Source: Sulfurovum sp. (lineage in GTDB: Bacteria > Campylobacterota > Campylobacteria > Campylobacterales > Sulfurovaceae). From it: DNA of 7,851 bases. Shown here in pieces: positions 6,138-7,851 of the stretch. The stretch is from positions 1 to 7,851 of the forward strand of contig JAGGRU010000079.1 in the NCBI GenBank assembly GCA_021159425.1, written 5' to 3'. The notes below the pieces were generated by a model. That model worked only from the letters and a program-made list of their open reading frames with translations, made no database searches and was not told the DNA's origin. The stretch's first letter is position 1; the number at the start of each line of letters is the position of its first letter. Position numbers and translations under genes: made by a program.

Positions 6138-7358
6138 ATGACCTCTAATCTTACTACAATGATGGGCGTAAAAAGTCTTAAAGACATTGATGTCACGGGC
6201 AAGCGTGTTTTGATCCGTGTTGATTTCAATGTGCCTGTTGATTCGCATAACAATATTTCAGATGACCGTCGCATTCGTGCGGCACTTCCAACAATAAATT
6301 ACTGTATTGACCATAATGCCTGCTCCATTACACTGGTTTCCCATTTTGGGCGACCCAAAGGCGCATACGATGAAAAATACAGTCTCAAACATATTGTTAA
6401 ACGTCTCGAAAGACTGCTTCAGAGAAAAGTAGAATTCATCGAAGATTTTGATGCATCAAAAGATGAAATTGCCACCTGCTCACTTGAACGTGTTTTTCTA
6501 CTGGAGAATATTCGTTTTCAAGAGGGTGAAAAAAAGAATGATCCTGAACTTTCAAAGAGACTGGCTTCTATTTGTGATGTCTATGTGAATGATGCTTTTG
6601 GTACGTCTCACCGTAAGCATGCTTCTACCTATGGTATTACTGAATTTGTAGATACCAAAGTAGCGGGCTTCCTAATGATACGTGAAATAGAAGCTTTTTC
6701 AAAAGCATTGGAGAACCCGATACGTCCTATCGCCCTTGTGGTTGGAGGAGCAAAAATTTCATCCAAAATCACATTGCTCAAAGAGGTACTTCAAAAAATT
6801 GACAAACTGATCATTGGCGGTGCTATGAGTAATACTTTTCTTGCAGCACTTGATTATGATATGCAGAATTCTCTTTATGAAGAAGAATATATCGAAACTG
6901 CACGTAATGTCATAGAACAGGCTAAACAAAATGGGGTTAAGATCTATTTGCCTGTTGATCTTGTTATTACAGATTCAATAGAAGCTCCGGTAGATATTAA
7001 AGTGGTACCTTCCCAGGATGTGCTTGAAGGATTTCAGGCTGTTGATATCGGACCGGCTACCGTGAAACTCTTTAGCGAAGCTGTTGACCTCTCCAATACT
7101 ATTATTTGGAACGGACCCATGGGTATTTATGAAATTCCAAGATTTTCAAAAGGTACTTATAAACTTGCCAATGCCATTGCTGATACGTATGCCTACACCA
7201 TAGTAGGTGGAGGTGACACAGCAGATGCAGTGGAAAAAACAGGTGAAGCAGATAATTTCAGCTTTATCTCTACAGGCGGTGGAGCAAGTCTCGAACTGCT
7301 TGAGGGTAAAATCCTGCCAGGTTTTGCCAATCTTGATCGAAAAAAAGAGGTCTTGTAG
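6138..7358 (+). CDS. pgk: Phosphoglycerate kinase
   Basis: This 406-residue cytosolic monomeric kinase interconverts 1,3-bisphosphoglycerate + ADP and 3-phosphoglycerate + ATP. Substrate-side motifs are RVDFNVPV (27-34), SHFGRPKG (68-75), LLENIRF (121-127) and NDAFGTSHRKHAS (151-163). Nucleotide-side motifs are VGGAKISSK (202-210), IIGGAMSNTFL (225-235), NGPMG (325-329), GGGDTA (357-362) and STGGGASLELLEGK (378-391). All key residues appear intact and the length is close to the usual 390-400, with a slightly extended N-terminus. It lies 12 nt after the phosphorylase-like gene and its stop overlaps the pfkA start. It is separated from gap, its pathway partner, by the phosphorylase-like gene; gap-pgk adjacency is common elsewhere, so this interposition is unusual. 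Arginine codons are mostly CGN, as in the rest of this block. Confidence 0.97.
   Translation: MTSNLTTMMGVKSLKDIDVTGKRVLIRVDFNVPVDSHNNISDDRRIRAALPTINYCIDHNACSITLVSHFGRPKGAYDEKYSLKHIVKRLERLLQRKVEFIEDFDASKDEIATCSLERVFLLENIRFQEGEKKNDPELSKRLASICDVYVNDAFGTSHRKHASTYGITEFVDTKVAGFLMIREIEAFSKALENPIRPIALVVGGAKISSKITLLKEVLQKIDKLIIGGAMSNTFLAALDYDMQNSLYEEEYIETARNVIEQAKQNGVKIYLPVDLVITDSIEAPVDIKVVPSQDVLEGFQAVDIGPATVKLFSEAVDLSNTIIWNGPMGIYEIPRFSKGTYKLANAIADTYAYTIVGGGDTADAVEKTGEADNFSFISTGGGASLELLEGKILPGFANLDRKKEVL
7345..7350 (+). promoter_or_regulatory. Ribosome binding site of pfkA inside the end of pgk
   Basis: AAGAGG lies 7 nt before the GTG at 7358. It supports GTG rather than the ATG at 7373, which would remove the first beta strand (AFAIM) of the phosphofructokinase fold. 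Confidence 0.65.
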
Positions 7359-7851
7359 TGGCTTTCGCAATTATGTCATCTGGTGGTGATGCACCGGGAA
7401 TGAATCCTGCGATCAAAAAATTTGTTGATTATGCTTATAAAATGGGAGAAAAACCTTATCTGATCTATGACGGACTTGAAGGTTTGATCGATAACAAGAT
7501 AGAACCGGCTACCCATCATGATGTAGCAGGCATTTTGCACCGTGGCGGTACGATCATCCGTTCTTCTCGCTCCAAACGTTTTTTTGAGTATGAGTACCGC
7601 CAACAGGCTTACAATAATCTCAAAGAACATGATATTACAGGTCTTATTATACTGGGTGGTGACGGTTCATTCCGTGCTATGGAAAAATTCAGTTCAGAGT
7701 TTGATCTCAATTTTGTAGGGATCCCTTCAACGATCGACAATGATATTTATGGAACCGAGTATTGTTTGGGGGCTGATACAGCACTCAATGTCATACGGGA
7801 TGCACTTGATAAAATACGGGATACCGCTTCCTCTTTCAACCGTGCTTTCCT
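7358..7851 (+). CDS. pfkA: 6-phosphofructokinase, ATP-type (3' truncated by window edge)
   Basis: The first 164 residues of a PfkA-family enzyme are present; the gene runs off the window. It phosphorylates fructose-6-phosphate to fructose-1,6-bisphosphate, the committed glycolytic step. Visible motifs are MSSGGDAPGMN (6-16, nucleotide loop), RGGTIIRSSR (62-71), LGGDGSF (99-105) and PSTIDND (123-129), with Asp127 as the expected catalytic base. Gly103 in GGDGS matches the ATP-dependent type, as PPi-dependent enzymes have Asp there. Ser124 replaces the Gly of typical ATP enzymes but is not the Lys of PPi enzymes. The GTG start overlaps the pgk stop (TAGTG), which suggests coupling. Campylobacter and Helicobacter are known for lacking this enzyme, so its presence points to a glycogen-using or sugar-using lineage if the taxonomic guess is right. 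Confidence 0.93.
   Translation, partial: MAFAIMSSGGDAPGMNPAIKKFVDYAYKMGEKPYLIYDGLEGLIDNKIEPATHHDVAGILHRGGTIIRSSRSKRFFEYEYRQQAYNNLKEHDITGLIILGGDGSFRAMEKFSSEFDLNFVGIPSTIDNDIYGTEYCLGADTALNVIRDALDKIRDTASSFNRAF

Overview
The window reads as two adjacent, co-directional transcription units, all on the + strand, from an AT-rich bacterium. Gene content and protein character (AT-rich coding, short-form glucan phosphorylase, PiT and Na/Pi carriers, PPK2) suggest a chemolithotrophic Campylobacterota of the Sulfurovum/Sulfurimonas type. That assignment is an inference from general resemblance, not from a marker gene. No RNA genes, mobile elements, CRISPR arrays or integration signs were seen, and coding density is very high; the only gaps are 98 bp (3272-3369) and 113 bp (4366-4478).

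Unit 1 (1-3271) is a phosphate/polyphosphate block. It holds the C-terminal end of a PiT-type phosphate permease, a Na+/phosphate cotransporter with a C-terminal PhoU-like domain, a 98-residue lysine-rich protein of unknown function, and a polyphosphate kinase 2. Successive genes overlap by 1, 4 and 14 nt, which points to translational coupling. The likely logic is phosphate import by two unrelated carriers plus polyphosphate-driven nucleotide phosphorylation, with the small basic protein as an unexplained component.

Between the units (3272-3369) lie a weak hairpin, a promoter-like TTGTTT-16 nt-TATAAT pair and a good ribosome binding site.

Unit 2 (3370-7851) is a central-carbon block: glyceraldehyde-3-phosphate dehydrogenase, a short alpha-glucan phosphorylase-like protein, phosphoglycerate kinase and the first 164 residues of an ATP-type 6-phosphofructokinase. 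pgk follows the phosphorylase by 12 nt and pfkA overlaps pgk (TAGTG, GTG start). As a set they would link glycogen breakdown to the phosphorylating half of glycolysis or gluconeogenesis.

The most notable points are these. The phosphorylase-like protein has threonine where family members carry the pyridoxal-phosphate lysine. The GAPDH lacks the NAD-selecting aspartate and has lysine at classical position 188, which suggests NADP use. The small lysine-rich protein is locked between a phosphate carrier and PPK2. Arginine codon use switches sharply between the two units.
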